Notes: generated by a model not told the origin, from the letters alone. A stretch of DNA of 64,000 nt from Deltaproteobacteria bacterium HGW-Deltaproteobacteria-8 (GCA_002840405.1 PHAR01000004.1:62001-126000); one strand, 5' to 3'. Positions 47,868-57,113 are shown, numbered from the stretch's first letter. Numbers and translations are program-made.

Positions 47868-49493
47868 ATGAACATCGGCCCTTACACCTTCGAGGAATTC
47901 AAGGACAAGGCTGCGGCCTTCCACGGCTACCCAGCCCCAGGCCTCTTGATCGGCGGGTACATGGTGGAGCTGGCGCGGCGGGGCCTGCCCGAGGGCACGC
48001 TCTTCGAGGCCGTGGTGGAGACGCCCAAGTGCCTGCCCGACGCCGTGCAGATCCTGACCCCCTGCACCATCGGCAACGGCTGGGTGCGCGTGCTGAACCT
48101 GGGCCGCTACGCCGTGGCGCTGTACGACAAGTTCACGGGCGCGGGCTTCCGTGTCTGGCTCGACGTGGACAAGATGGCTCCCTACGGCGAGATCAGCTCC
48201 TGGTTCCTCAAGCTCAAGGCCAAGGCCGACCAGGACACGGACCGCCTGTTCGCCGAGATCAAGGCCGCAGGCGAGAACATCTGCTCCATCGCGCCCATCC
48301 AGATGGCCGACCACGCGCGCAAGCACAAGGGCATGGGCCGCGTGGCCCTGTGCCCCATCTGCACCGAGCCCTATCCCGCGCCGGACGGGGCCATCTGCCG
48401 GGGCTGCCAGGGCGAGTCCCCGTACCTCTGCGCGCCCGTGGCCAGCGCCGAGCCCGGCCTCACCGCCGTACCCGTGGCCGAGGCCGTGGGACAGCGCGCC
48501 CTGCACGACATGACGCGCATCGTGCCCGGCGAGAGCAAAGGGGTGGAGTTCCAGGCCGGGCAGACCTTCTCCGGCGGCGATGTCTGCCGGTTGCAGCACA
48601 TGGGCCGCGCCCACGTGTACCTTGAGCAGGACACGCCCAATGGCTTCGTGCACGAGAACGAGGCAGCGCTGGCCTTTGCCAAGCTCATGGCGGGTGACAA
48701 CGTGGTCTTTGACGAGACCCCGCGCGAGGGCAAGATCAACTTCCACGCCGCCGTGACCGGGGTGTTCGAGGTGGACCGGGAGCGCCTGGAGGCCTTCAAT
48801 CTGATCCCGGACGTCATGGCCGCCTGCCGCCACCATGGCGTGCTGGCCGAGGAAGGCAAGGGCCTGGCCGGGGCGCGGGCCATTCCGCTCTACCTCTCGG
48901 CCGAGAACTTCCGCAAGGCCCAGGCCGTGCTGGCCGCAGGCCCGCTGTTCCGCGTGCTCCCGCTCCGGGCCATGCGCGTGGGCGTGCTGGTCACCGGCAG
49001 CGAGGTCTTCCAGGGGCTCATCGAGGACAAGTTCGCGCCCGTCATCCGCGAGAAGGTGGAACGATTGGGCTCCGAGGTGGTGGCCGAGGTCATCGTGCCC
49101 GACGACACGGACAGGATCGCGGCGGCCGTGGGCGAGCTGCTGGCCCAGGGCGCAGACCTCATCATCACCACGGCCGGGCTCTCCGTGGACCCGGACGACG
49201 TGACCCGCAAGGGGCTTTTGGCCGCAGGGCTGACGGACATGCTCTACGGCGCGCCCATCCTGCCCGGAGCCATGACGCTGCTCGGCCGCATCCCCTCGCC
49301 CACGGGAACGGCGAAGGTCATGGGCGTGCCCGCCTGCGCCCTGTTCCACAAGGCCACGAGCCTGGACATCCTCCTGCCGCGCGTGCTGGCCGGGGTGGAG
49401 TTCACGCGGCGCGACCTGGCGCAGATGGCCGAGGGCGGCTTCTGCCTGAACTGCCGCACCTGCGTGTTCCCCAAGTGCGCCTTCGGCAAATAG
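47868..49493 (+). CDS. FmdE-domain / molybdopterin-binding (MoCF) domain fusion protein
   Basis: N-terminal FmdE motif FHGYPAPGLLIGGYMVELA...PKCLPDAVQILTPCTIGNG; CPICTEPYPAPDGAICRGC zinc-like motif; C-terminal VGVLVTGSEVFQGLIEDKF...TTAGLSVDPDDVTRKG. Confidence 0.88.
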   Translation: MNIGPYTFEEFKDKAAAFHGYPAPGLLIGGYMVELARRGLPEGTLFEAVVETPKCLPDAVQILTPCTIGNGWVRVLNLGRYAVALYDKFTGAGFRVWLDVDKMAPYGEISSWFLKLKAKADQDTDRLFAEIKAAGENICSIAPIQMADHARKHKGMGRVALCPICTEPYPAPDGAICRGCQGESPYLCAPVASAEPGLTAVPVAEAVGQRALHDMTRIVPGESKGVEFQAGQTFSGGDVCRLQHMGRAHVYLEQDTPNGFVHENEAALAFAKLMAGDNVVFDETPREGKINFHAAVTGVFEVDRERLEAFNLIPDVMAACRHHGVLAEEGKGLAGARAIPLYLSAENFRKAQAVLAAGPLFRVLPLRAMRVGVLVTGSEVFQGLIEDKFAPVIREKVERLGSEVVAEVIVPDDTDRIAAAVGELLAQGADLIITTAGLSVDPDDVTRKGLLAAGLTDMLYGAPILPGAMTLLGRIPSPTGTAKVMGVPACALFHKATSLDILLPRVLAGVEFTRRDLAQMAEGGFCLNCRTCVFPKCAFGK

Positions 49494-49582
49494 CGCGGGC
49501 GAGAGCGCCCCATGAAGAGGGGCGGAAGGCGTTTCAAAAGCGGTGGAAAGGCGGAAACCAGGCGGACGCCTAGCCGTCTCAT

Positions 49583-50335
49583 TTATCCGTCGATGTCACG
49601 GCCCAGGTAGGCGTGCTGCACGTCGCGGTTGGCCAGAAGTTCGCGGCTGGGGCCTTCCAGGGTCACGCGGCCAGTCTCCAGCACATAGCCCCGGTCCGCG
49701 ATCTTGAGCGCGCGCCGGGCGTTCTGCTCTACCAAAAGCACGGTGAGCCCCAGGCTGTCACGCAGGGTCACGATGTGCCGGAAGATCTCGCGCGTCACCA
49801 ACGGGGCCAGGCCCATGCCCGGCTCGTCCAGCAGCAGCAGCCGGGGCCGGGCCATGAGCGCGCGGCCGATGGCCAGCATCTGCTGCTCCCCGCCCGACAG
49901 TGTGCCAGCGGCCTGCTTGCGTCGTTCACGCAGCACCGGGAACATGGTCAGAATCCGCTCCAGGTCTTCCGTCGCCTGCTCGCGCGTCTCCGCGCGGGGA
50001 CCGGCTCCCCTGCGGCCGTAGGCGCCCAGGCGCAGGTTGTCGGCCACGGAAAGCGGACTGAACACGAGTCGGCCCTCGGGCACGTGGGAGCAGCCCTCCT
50101 GCACGATCTTTTCCGGCGCGCGGCGCGAGATGTCCTCGCCCGCGAAGGTGATCGCCCCGCTGCTGGCGCGGATGAGCCCGGAGATGGTGCACAGAAGCGT
50201 GGTCTTGCCCGCGCCGTTGCCGCCGATGAGCGAGACGATCTCGCCGGGACGCACGTTCAGGCTGACGTTACGCAGGGCGTGGATCTTGCCGTAGAACACG
50301 TCCAGATTGGTTATTTCGAGCAGTGGCGCATTCAT
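49583..50335 (-). CDS. livF: Branched-chain amino-acid ABC transporter ATP-binding protein (LivF), second system
   Basis: IGGNGAGKTTLLCTISG, LSGGEQQMLAIGRALM; start MNAPLLEITNLDVFYGK at 50335. Confidence 0.9.
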   Translation of the reverse strand: MNAPLLEITNLDVFYGKIHALRNVSLNVRPGEIVSLIGGNGAGKTTLLCTISGLIRASSGAITFAGEDISRRAPEKIVQEGCSHVPEGRLVFSPLSVADNLRLGAYGRRGAGPRAETREQATEDLERILTMFPVLRERRKQAAGTLSGGEQQMLAIGRALMARPRLLLLDEPGMGLAPLVTREIFRHIVTLRDSLGLTVLLVEQNARRALKIADRGYVLETGRVTLEGPSRELLANRDVQHAYLGRDIDG

Positions 50336-50350
50336 GTCTCTCTCTGCTTC

Positions 50351-50500
50351 AGGGCCTGTTTCCAAAAGATGGATTTTGTTTCCCTGGCGAGGAAAGAGGC
50401 GATTTGGGGCCAGGGAGAGTACTCCTGCGGTACAGCCCTGGCGCCAAATCGACTCATGACGACGTCCAGGGGGCAAAAGACGCTTTTCGATACAGGCCCT
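50351..50500. repeat. 150-bp palindromic MITE/REPIN-like element with terminal and internal inverted repeats
   Basis: Outer arms agggcctgtttccaaaag (50351-50368) and cttttcgatacaggccct (50483-50500), 16/18 complementary. Inner arms cgatttggggccaggg and ccctggcgccaaatcg, 15/16 complementary. Apical gagtactcctgcggtac. Confidence 0.75.
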
Positions 50501-51272
50501 AGTCCTCGTCGTCGCCCAGGTAGGCGGCGATGACTTCCGGGTCGCGCTGGACCTGGGCCGGGGTGCCCCGGCTGATGACCTGGCCGAAGCAGAGCACCAT
50601 GACCTGGTCGCTGATGCGCATGACCAGGTCCATGTCGTGCTCCACCAACACGATGCCCAGACGGAAATGCTCGCGCACGGCCAGGATCAGGTCGGCCAGG
50701 ACCTGGGTCTCGCTCATGTTGAGCCCGGCGGCGGGCTCGTCGAGCAACAGCAGCCGGGGCCGCGCGCCCAGGGCCCGGGCCAGCTCCAGCAGGCGCTGCT
50801 TGCCAAAGGGCAGATCCTTGGCCTGGTACTTGGCCAGCTCGAACAGGCCCACGAAGTCGAGCACCTCCAGGGCCTCGTCGCGGATGGTCTTCTCCATGGC
50901 ACGGGAGGCGCGGGTGCGCAGCAGGCTGGCCCAGGCCGGAACGCGCAGGCGCGCGTGGCAGCCGGTCATGACGTTCTCCAGCACCGTCATGTTGGAGAAG
51001 ATCTCCAGGTTCTGGAAGGTGCGCACCAGGCCCAGGCGGCTGCGCTCATGCGCAGGGGCGAAGGTGATGTCGTCCGCGCCCAGGCGGAAGGTGCCGCGCT
51101 GGGCCTGGACCATGCCGGAGATGGCGTTGATCAGCGTGGTCTTGCCCGCGCCGTTGGGGCCGATGACGGCCGTGATCTCGCCCGGCAAGGCGCTCAGATC
51201 CACGCCGGCGAGGGCCTGCAGCCCGCCGAAGCGCACGCCCACGTCCGTGCAGCGAAGCAGAGGCTCAGCCAT
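50499..51272 (-). CDS. livG: Branched-chain amino-acid ABC transporter ATP-binding protein (LivG), second system
   Basis: GPNGAGKTTLINAISG, VRTFQNLEIFSNMTVLENVMTG; MAEPLL start at 51272. Confidence 0.9.
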   Translation of the reverse strand: MAEPLLRCTDVGVRFGGLQALAGVDLSALPGEITAVIGPNGAGKTTLINAISGMVQAQRGTFRLGADDITFAPAHERSRLGLVRTFQNLEIFSNMTVLENVMTGCHARLRVPAWASLLRTRASRAMEKTIRDEALEVLDFVGLFELAKYQAKDLPFGKQRLLELARALGARPRLLLLDEPAAGLNMSETQVLADLILAVREHFRLGIVLVEHDMDLVMRISDQVMVLCFGQVISRGTPAQVQRDPEVIAAYLGDDED

Positions 51273-52263
51273 TGCCGCCCCCCTCCATCGGGTCCTTTTC
51301 AGCCCGCACGAACATCTTGCGCCACACAAGGCGCCACAAGCGAGAGGAGCCCCCGGCCAGGCCGTCGGGCAGGTACATCATGCACAAAACCAGGATGGCC
51401 CCGAAGAGCAGGATCTCGACGTTCTCAAAGGCGCGCAAAAACTCCGGCAGCACCGTGAGGAAGAACGCGCCCGCGATGGTGCCCGGAACGCTGGTCATGC
51501 CGCCCAGCACGACCATGACGATGAGCTGCACCGAGAACAGAAAGCCGAAGGACGCCGGGGCGATGAAGGTCAGGTAATGGGCGTAGAGCACCCCGGCCAG
51601 GCCCGCGAAGGCCGCCGAGACCACGAAGATGAACAGCTTGTAGCGCGCGATGTCGATGCCCATGGCCTGGGCCGCCTTCTCCGAGGTGTGCAGGGCGCGC
51701 AGGGCGCGGCCCACGCGCGAGTGCAGGATGTTGAAGGCCACCCAGATCACCAGCCCCAGGAGGGCGAGGATGAAGTAGTACACCGACAGGTCGCTTGAGA
51801 ACTCCACCCCGAACAGGGACAGGCGCGGGATGCCCGTGAACCCGGACGGTCCGCCCGTGACGCCCACGGTCTCGTTGAACAGAATGGACAGGATGACGCC
51901 GAAGCCCAGGGTGGCCATGGCCAGGTAGTGGCCCTTGAGCTTGAGCGCGGGCAGGCCGACGAGCGCGGCCACGCCGGAGGTCGCGCCCACCCCGGCCAGC
52001 ATGGACAGGCCCACGGGCACGCCCAGGGTGGTGGACAGGGCGGCCGTGGTGTAGGCCCCCAGGCCGTAGAACCCGGCGTGGCCAAGGGAGATCTGCCCGG
52101 CGTGCCCCACCAGCAGGCTCAAGCCCACGGCGATCATGGCGTTCAGGCAGCACATGGTCAGTACGGTCAGGTAGTAGTTGTTGCCCAGAAGCGGCGGCGC
52201 GAGCAGCAGCACCACCAGAAAGCCGCCCAGCCAGCGCATGTCGCGACGGTAGCCCACGCTCAC
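51265..52263 (-). CDS. livM: Branched-chain amino-acid ABC transporter permease (LivM), second system
   Basis: HAGQISLGHAGFYGLGAYTTAALS, LKLKGHYLAMATLGFG. Confidence 0.9.
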   Translation of the reverse strand: MSVGYRRDMRWLGGFLVVLLLAPPLLGNNYYLTVLTMCCLNAMIAVGLSLLVGHAGQISLGHAGFYGLGAYTTAALSTTLGVPVGLSMLAGVGATSGVAALVGLPALKLKGHYLAMATLGFGVILSILFNETVGVTGGPSGFTGIPRLSLFGVEFSSDLSVYYFILALLGLVIWVAFNILHSRVGRALRALHTSEKAAQAMGIDIARYKLFIFVVSAAFAGLAGVLYAHYLTFIAPASFGFLFSVQLIVMVVLGGMTSVPGTIAGAFFLTVLPEFLRAFENVEILLFGAILVLCMMYLPDGLAGGSSRLWRLVWRKMFVRAEKDPMEGGGNG

Positions 52264-53141
52264 ACCCGCTTGCCGTCCTTCTGCCCGAAGAGCCCGGAGG
52301 GCCGCACGAACAGAAGGGCCAGAAGAATGACAAAGGCCAACGCGTCCTTGTAGGCCGAGGAAATAAGGCCCGCGCCCAAAGACTCCAGCACGCCGAGGAT
52401 CAGCCCACCGGCGGCCGCGCCAAAGGGATTGCCCAGGCCGCCCAGGATGCAGGCGGCGAAGCCCTTCAAGCCCAGCATCACGCCCACGTCAAAGGAGGTC
52501 AGGGTGATGGGCGCCAGGATGGCCCCGCCCACAGCCCCCACCAGGGCCGAGATCATGAAGGACAAAAGCACCATGCGGTCCACCCCGATGCCCACCAGAG
52601 CCGCGGCCTTGGGGTCAAACGAGCAGGCCAGCATGGCCTTGCCGTGGATGCTGCGCGAAAAGAACATCTTGAGCCCGGCCAGGATGAGCAGGCTGATGGC
52701 CAGCACCCACAGGGTCTGGGGCATCAGCGCCGCACCGAAGAACGCCACGGGCGCGGCTCCGGAGAACGCGGGCAGGGCGAAGGTGTCCTTGCCCCAGAGG
52801 AGCATGGCCGCGCCCCGGATGAGGATGCTTACTCCGATGGTGATGATGACCAGGTTGATGGCCGGGCAGTCGCGCACCGGGCGGATGGCCAGGCGCTCCA
52901 CCAGCGCGCCGATGAGCGTGGTTCCGGCCACGGCCAGGACGATGGCGAGGGGCTCGGGCAGGCCGAGGGCGCGCATGAAGAACACGCTCATCATGCCGCC
53001 GAGCATAACGAACTCGCCCTGGGCAAAGTTGATGATGCCGGTGGTGTTGAAGATGATGGTGAAGCCCAGCGCCGTGAGGCCGTAGGTGGCGCCCACGGTC
53101 AATCCGGTGATGAGATATTGCAGCAGGCTGGCTTGGTCCAT
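52260..53141 (-). CDS. livH: Branched-chain amino-acid ABC transporter permease (LivH), second system
   Basis: LTVGATYGLTALGFTIIFNTTGIINFAQGEFVMLGGM. Confidence 0.9.
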   Translation of the reverse strand: MDQASLLQYLITGLTVGATYGLTALGFTIIFNTTGIINFAQGEFVMLGGMMSVFFMRALGLPEPLAIVLAVAGTTLIGALVERLAIRPVRDCPAINLVIITIGVSILIRGAAMLLWGKDTFALPAFSGAAPVAFFGAALMPQTLWVLAISLLILAGLKMFFSRSIHGKAMLACSFDPKAAALVGIGVDRMVLLSFMISALVGAVGGAILAPITLTSFDVGVMLGLKGFAACILGGLGNPFGAAAGGLILGVLESLGAGLISSAYKDALAFVILLALLFVRPSGLFGQKDGKRV

Positions 53142-53212
53142 GGGCTTCCAAAGACAAGACGGCCGACGGACCCGGAAGGCCCGCCGACCGCGTTGCGTGT
53201 TTGAACGTCAGG

Positions 53213-54352
53213 CTAGTCGACGACCTTCCACTCACCCTTCTCGATGGTCACCATGACAAAGGCGCTCTCGTCCAGGCCGTTGTGGTTCTCCGGGGTCATG
53301 GTGTACACGCCCGCAGTTCCGGGCATGGCCTTGATCTTCTCCAGGTTGTCGCGGATGTCCTGGGGCTTGAAGGACTTGCCCATCTTGACCGCCTCGGTCA
53401 CGAGCATCAGCGCGTCGTAGGCGTGGCCGCCGAAGGTGGAGGGCGCGGTGCCGAACTTCTTGGTGTAGTCGGCCACGTACTTGGTCAAAAGCGCCTTCTG
53501 GGGGTTGCCGTCCGGCACCTGGCTCACGGCCACCAGGCGGCCCGCAGGCAGGATCAGGCCCTCGGCGCTGACGCCAGCCAGTTCGATGAACTTCTTGGAG
53601 GCCACGCCATGGCTCATGTACAGCGGGGTGGTGATGCCCAGCTGGGCGCGGTTGCGCGCCACAACGGCCGGGCCGGGGTTGGTGCCCCAGCAGATGATGG
53701 CGTCAGGCGCGGCGCCCTTGATCTTGGTCAGCTGGGCGGACATGTCCGTGTCCTTGGGGCCGAAGACCTCGTCGGCCACCAGGGCCAGGCCCTGGGCCGG
53801 GATGAGCTCCTGCAGCACGGCGCGCCCGGCCTGGCCGAAGCCGTCGGACACGGTGAGGATCGCCAGCTTAGCGTAGCCCTTCTTCTTGGCGTCCATGAGG
53901 ATCTTGCCCACGGCGTGGCGGTCCAGCTGCGGGGTATTGAAGACCCAGGGGTCCACGGGCTTGACGATCTTCTCGGCCGCGGAACAGGAGACCAGCGGGA
54001 TCTTGGCCGGGGCGAAGAACTTGGCAATGGCCAGGGTGTTGCCGGAGATGCTGGGGCCGATGACCACGGCCACCTTGTCATTCTCGATGAGCTTCTTGGC
54101 GGCCATGACACACTTGTTCACATCGGACTCGTCATCGTAGATGACGATCTGGACCTTGCGGCCCTCCACCCCGCCCTTGGCGTTCAGCTCATCCTGAAGC
54201 ATGAGCAGGGTGTTCTTCTCGGGCTCGCCCAAAAAGGACGCCGGGCCGGTGACCGAGAGCACCGCGCCGATCTTGAAGGAGTCGGACTCTTTCGAGCAGC
54301 CCAGGAAGGTGAAAAGAGCCAGGACGATTGCGGCAGCGCGCGCCATTTTCAT
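53213..54352 (-). CDS. Branched-chain amino-acid type ABC substrate-binding lipoprotein, second system
   Basis: Lipobox-like ALFTFLGCSKES; KIGAVLSVTGPASFLGEPEKNTLLMLQDELNAKGGVEGRKV. Confidence 0.9.
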   Translation of the reverse strand: MKMARAAAIVLALFTFLGCSKESDSFKIGAVLSVTGPASFLGEPEKNTLLMLQDELNAKGGVEGRKVQIVIYDDESDVNKCVMAAKKLIENDKVAVVIGPSISGNTLAIAKFFAPAKIPLVSCSAAEKIVKPVDPWVFNTPQLDRHAVGKILMDAKKKGYAKLAILTVSDGFGQAGRAVLQELIPAQGLALVADEVFGPKDTDMSAQLTKIKGAAPDAIICWGTNPGPAVVARNRAQLGITTPLYMSHGVASKKFIELAGVSAEGLILPAGRLVAVSQVPDGNPQKALLTKYVADYTKKFGTAPSTFGGHAYDALMLVTEAVKMGKSFKPQDIRDNLEKIKAMPGTAGVYTMTPENHNGLDESAFVMVTIEKGEWKVVD

Positions 54353-54383
54353 GGGTATGCCTCGTATGCTGAGTGGTGGAAAA

Positions 54384-54432
54384 TGAGTACTCACCCGCAA
54401 AGCGCCACATGGCTCTCCAGGGTGAGTGCTCA
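54384..54432. promoter_or_regulatory. Paired palindromic operator candidate upstream of the second liv operon
   Basis: tgagtactcaccc (54384-54396) and gggtgagtgctca (54420-54432), 12/13 inverted repeat; each arm contains TGAGTRCTCA. Confidence 0.45.
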
Positions 54433-54531
54433 ATTCCACACTTCCCGCAGCCTGTCAATGCGGGTGCGGGCCTGTACCGGCTGTTCCGGAACGTTTTGCG
54501 GACTCGCCTGCGCGCCCTGCCCTGCCCCGGC

Positions 54532-54909
54532 TCAGACCGCGCGTTCCACGAACTCCGCCTCGAACAGCGTGCCCCAGCGGCTCAACTGGTCCAGGATCGG
54601 CAAGACGCTTCGGCCCAGGTCCGTCAACGAATACTCGACCCTGGGCGGAATCTGGGCGTAGATCTCGCGCAGGACCATGCCGTCGGCCTCCAGCTCGCGC
54701 AACTGCTGGGTCAGCATCTTCTGCGTCACGTTGGGCATGTGCCGCTTGAGTTCGCCGAAGCGCTGGCGCTCGCCCGTGCGCAGGTGCCACAGGATGATGG
54801 GCTTCCACTTGCCGCCGATGACCTGCAAGGCCAGCTCCACGGAGCAGAAATAGTGCTTGCCCGCGCAGCAGCGCTGCGTGCATCCGGTCGTCTCCGTTGC
54901 CTTGGTCAT
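54532..54909 (-). CDS. HxlR-family winged-helix transcriptional regulator with Cys-rich N terminus
   Basis: VIGGKWKPIILWHLRTGERQRFGELKRHMPNVTQKMLTQQLRELEADGMVLRE. Confidence 0.92.
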   Translation of the reverse strand: MTKATETTGCTQRCCAGKHYFCSVELALQVIGGKWKPIILWHLRTGERQRFGELKRHMPNVTQKMLTQQLRELEADGMVLREIYAQIPPRVEYSLTDLGRSVLPILDQLSRWGTLFEAEFVERAV

Positions 54910-54982
54910 GTCACTCCCCTCAGAGGATTGCGAACCAGCCGGGACATGCCCAGGCGTTCCGCAAGCCCAATGGTTTCCTTTC

Positions 54983-55012
54983 AGGTACTACCCCACAAAA
55001 TGGTGCCTACTT
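54983..55012. promoter_or_regulatory. Possible HxlR operator in the divergent promoter region
   Basis: aggtactaccccacaaaatggtgcctactt: repeated GGTAC-TAC / GGTGCCTAC at 18-bp spacing between divergent genes. Confidence 0.3.
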
Positions 55013-55087
55013 GCGCAAATGACCATACTCCACCAAAAGGCAAGAGGCAACTGACGACTCCCCCCTACGAAACCAAGGAGACCCGCA

Positions 55088-55882
55088 ATGGAACTGATCA
55101 CAGTGGACAAGGAGATGTGCAGGCGCGACGGCATCTGCATGGCCGCCTGCCCCACCGGCTGCATCAAAGCCGACGACGAGGGCTATCCGATTCCGGCCAA
55201 CGAAGCCGCCTGCATCGGCTGCGGCCACTGCGTGGCCATCTGCCCGCACGGCGCGCTGGAGAACAGCCGCGTGCCCATGGCCGGCTTCACGCCCCCTTCA
55301 CGCGAGCGCGCCGACCTCCCGGCTGTGGCCGGGCTCATGAAGTTCCGGCGGTCCGTGCGCACCTTCAAGGACCAGGCCGTGCCGCGCGAGACCCTGGCCG
55401 AGCTGCTGGACATCGCCCGGTTCGCGCCCACGGCAGTGAACACGCAACAGATCAGCTACATCGTGACCCTGGACCCGGACAAGACCAGGGGCCTGGTTGA
55501 CGGCGTGGCCGAGTGGATGCGCGCCAACATCTCCAAGAGGCCCTACTTCACCCGCTTCGTCGAGGAATGGGATCGCGGCCAGGACCGCATCCTGCGCGGC
55601 GCGCCCCATGTGGTGGTGGCCCTGGGCGACGCGAGCAACGATTGGGGCCTGACCGACGCGGCCATCGCCCTGAGTTACCTGGAGCTGGCCGCGGCCGCCC
55701 ACGGCCTGGGCGTGTGCTGGGCCGGGCTGCTGCAGCGGGCCCTGGCGAACAACCCGGAGCTGGCGGCGTCCATCGGCGTGCCTGCGGGCAAAAGCATCTG
55801 CGGCGCGCTCATGCTCGGCGTGCCCAAGTACAAGTACTCCCTGGTGCCGCCGAGGAACCCGGCCAAAGTGAGCTGGCTGTAA
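55088..55882 (+). CDS. Ferredoxin-fused nitroreductase family protein
   Basis: N-terminal 2x[4Fe-4S] CRRDGICMAACPTGC and CIGCGHCVAICPHGAL; RSVRTFKDQAVPRETLAELLDIARFAPTAVNTQ nitroreductase. Confidence 0.92.
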   Translation: MELITVDKEMCRRDGICMAACPTGCIKADDEGYPIPANEAACIGCGHCVAICPHGALENSRVPMAGFTPPSRERADLPAVAGLMKFRRSVRTFKDQAVPRETLAELLDIARFAPTAVNTQQISYIVTLDPDKTRGLVDGVAEWMRANISKRPYFTRFVEEWDRGQDRILRGAPHVVVALGDASNDWGLTDAAIALSYLELAAAAHGLGVCWAGLLQRALANNPELAASIGVPAGKSICGALMLGVPKYKYSLVPPRNPAKVSWL

Positions 55883-55890
55883 CCAGAACC

Positions 55891-55906
55891 AGGGGCTCCG
55901 CCCCTT
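55891..55906 (+). terminator. Short terminator-like hairpin after the nitroreductase
   Basis: aggggctccgcccctt: 5-bp G/C stem followed by TT. Confidence 0.3.
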
Positions 55907-56259
55907 AAACCCCGCTCAGAGGATTTAATAAAAAGTCTGTAATATTAGGATGAAGAAGTATTATTGAGCTCACAAATTTTGCGACTATTACGCCAAGGTT
56001 CAAGGAAAGGCATTATGCAGCGCCCATGAAAAATCTCTTGCTGTTTTTGATTTGATGAGGCAAGTTAAAAAGTTAATTGACATTCGTGAACACTTTTGCT
56101 ATACGATTTTTCATATGCGCACACAAATTACCGTGAACACTCTCGTGGTCATCCATTCCAACATTAGAAGATGTTCTACTACCCGGGAAGGGTCTTCCGC
56201 GTGGCTGTGTTCTCAGCTGCCACGTGATGTTGGTTGGACGGGTACAAACACCACGAGGA

Positions 56260-56739
56260 ATGAGCATGACCCCAGAAGAACGAGTTTTTTTCGCAGCAAA
56301 GGACGCATCGGACATCGAAGCCGTCAGGCTCCGTCTGCTTAGGCAGATTGAGTTGGCGGGGGCTGACGGAATCCAGGCGGAACACATTGGCGGGCACTGG
56401 TGGAGGCTGGCCAGCAAGCATGCTCCTGACGATGGGGTGCTCCGGTCCGGTCTGGCGGACCTCTTTACGCCGGTGTTCTTGCGTGGGGACCTCCCGCTTG
56501 GCGCGCAGGACGTCTACCCGGCCCAAGACGAAGCAGACATCCACATCCTGCTGGCCGCTTGCTCCGAAGGGTTTGACAGCTTCAGCGCGCGTATTGAACT
56601 CGCGCGCAAGCTTCGCGCAGAAGCACAGCAAGCACGCTTTGGAGCGAAGCGCCTCCCGTTTCTGCTGTTCGCCCCCAGGGTGATCCCGGCTGACGAAGCG
56701 GAGTTCATCTTTTCCATGACCGGTGACCACCAGGACTAG
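56260..56739 (+). CDS. Hypothetical protein
   Basis: Intact ORF with gagga RBS-like sequence just upstream; followed by a hairpin; no family recognised. Confidence 0.6.
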   Translation: MSMTPEERVFFAAKDASDIEAVRLRLLRQIELAGADGIQAEHIGGHWWRLASKHAPDDGVLRSGLADLFTPVFLRGDLPLGAQDVYPAQDEADIHILLAACSEGFDSFSARIELARKLRAEAQQARFGAKRLPFLLFAPRVIPADEAEFIFSMTGDHQD

Positions 56740-56773
56740 CCCAAGAAGGGCCAAAGAGGATGATGTCAGTGAG

Positions 56774-56791
56774 GCGGCTCTTTTGAGCCGC
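56774..56791 (+). terminator. Rho-independent terminator
   Basis: gcggctc-tttt-gagccgc followed by ttcatttt, about 35 nt after stop 56739. Confidence 0.65.
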
Positions 56792-57113
56792 TTCATTTTG
56801 CATAATGAGAGCATGGAGAGAAATGATTTCCCCCTCCCTTGACCAGTTGCTCTTGTTGTATTGTTTTTTTATTTTTGATAGTTGTGTCTTGATTCTGCGG
56901 ATTGTCATCCGCCTTTCGGGACACACACGGGACACATAGGCCGTTATTAAGTTGCCTCGAGCTGGGATGAAACGGGAGAATCCATGCCTGGACATCTTTG
57001 CTCAAAGACCCTGTTGAAGCATTCTAACCTATCCTTCGAAAGGAGGCAAAAGGCCAGCAAGCCAGTTGGCGCAAGACACCGCCCCCTGCGTCCTATCAAC
57101 GGGCAAGCAACCG

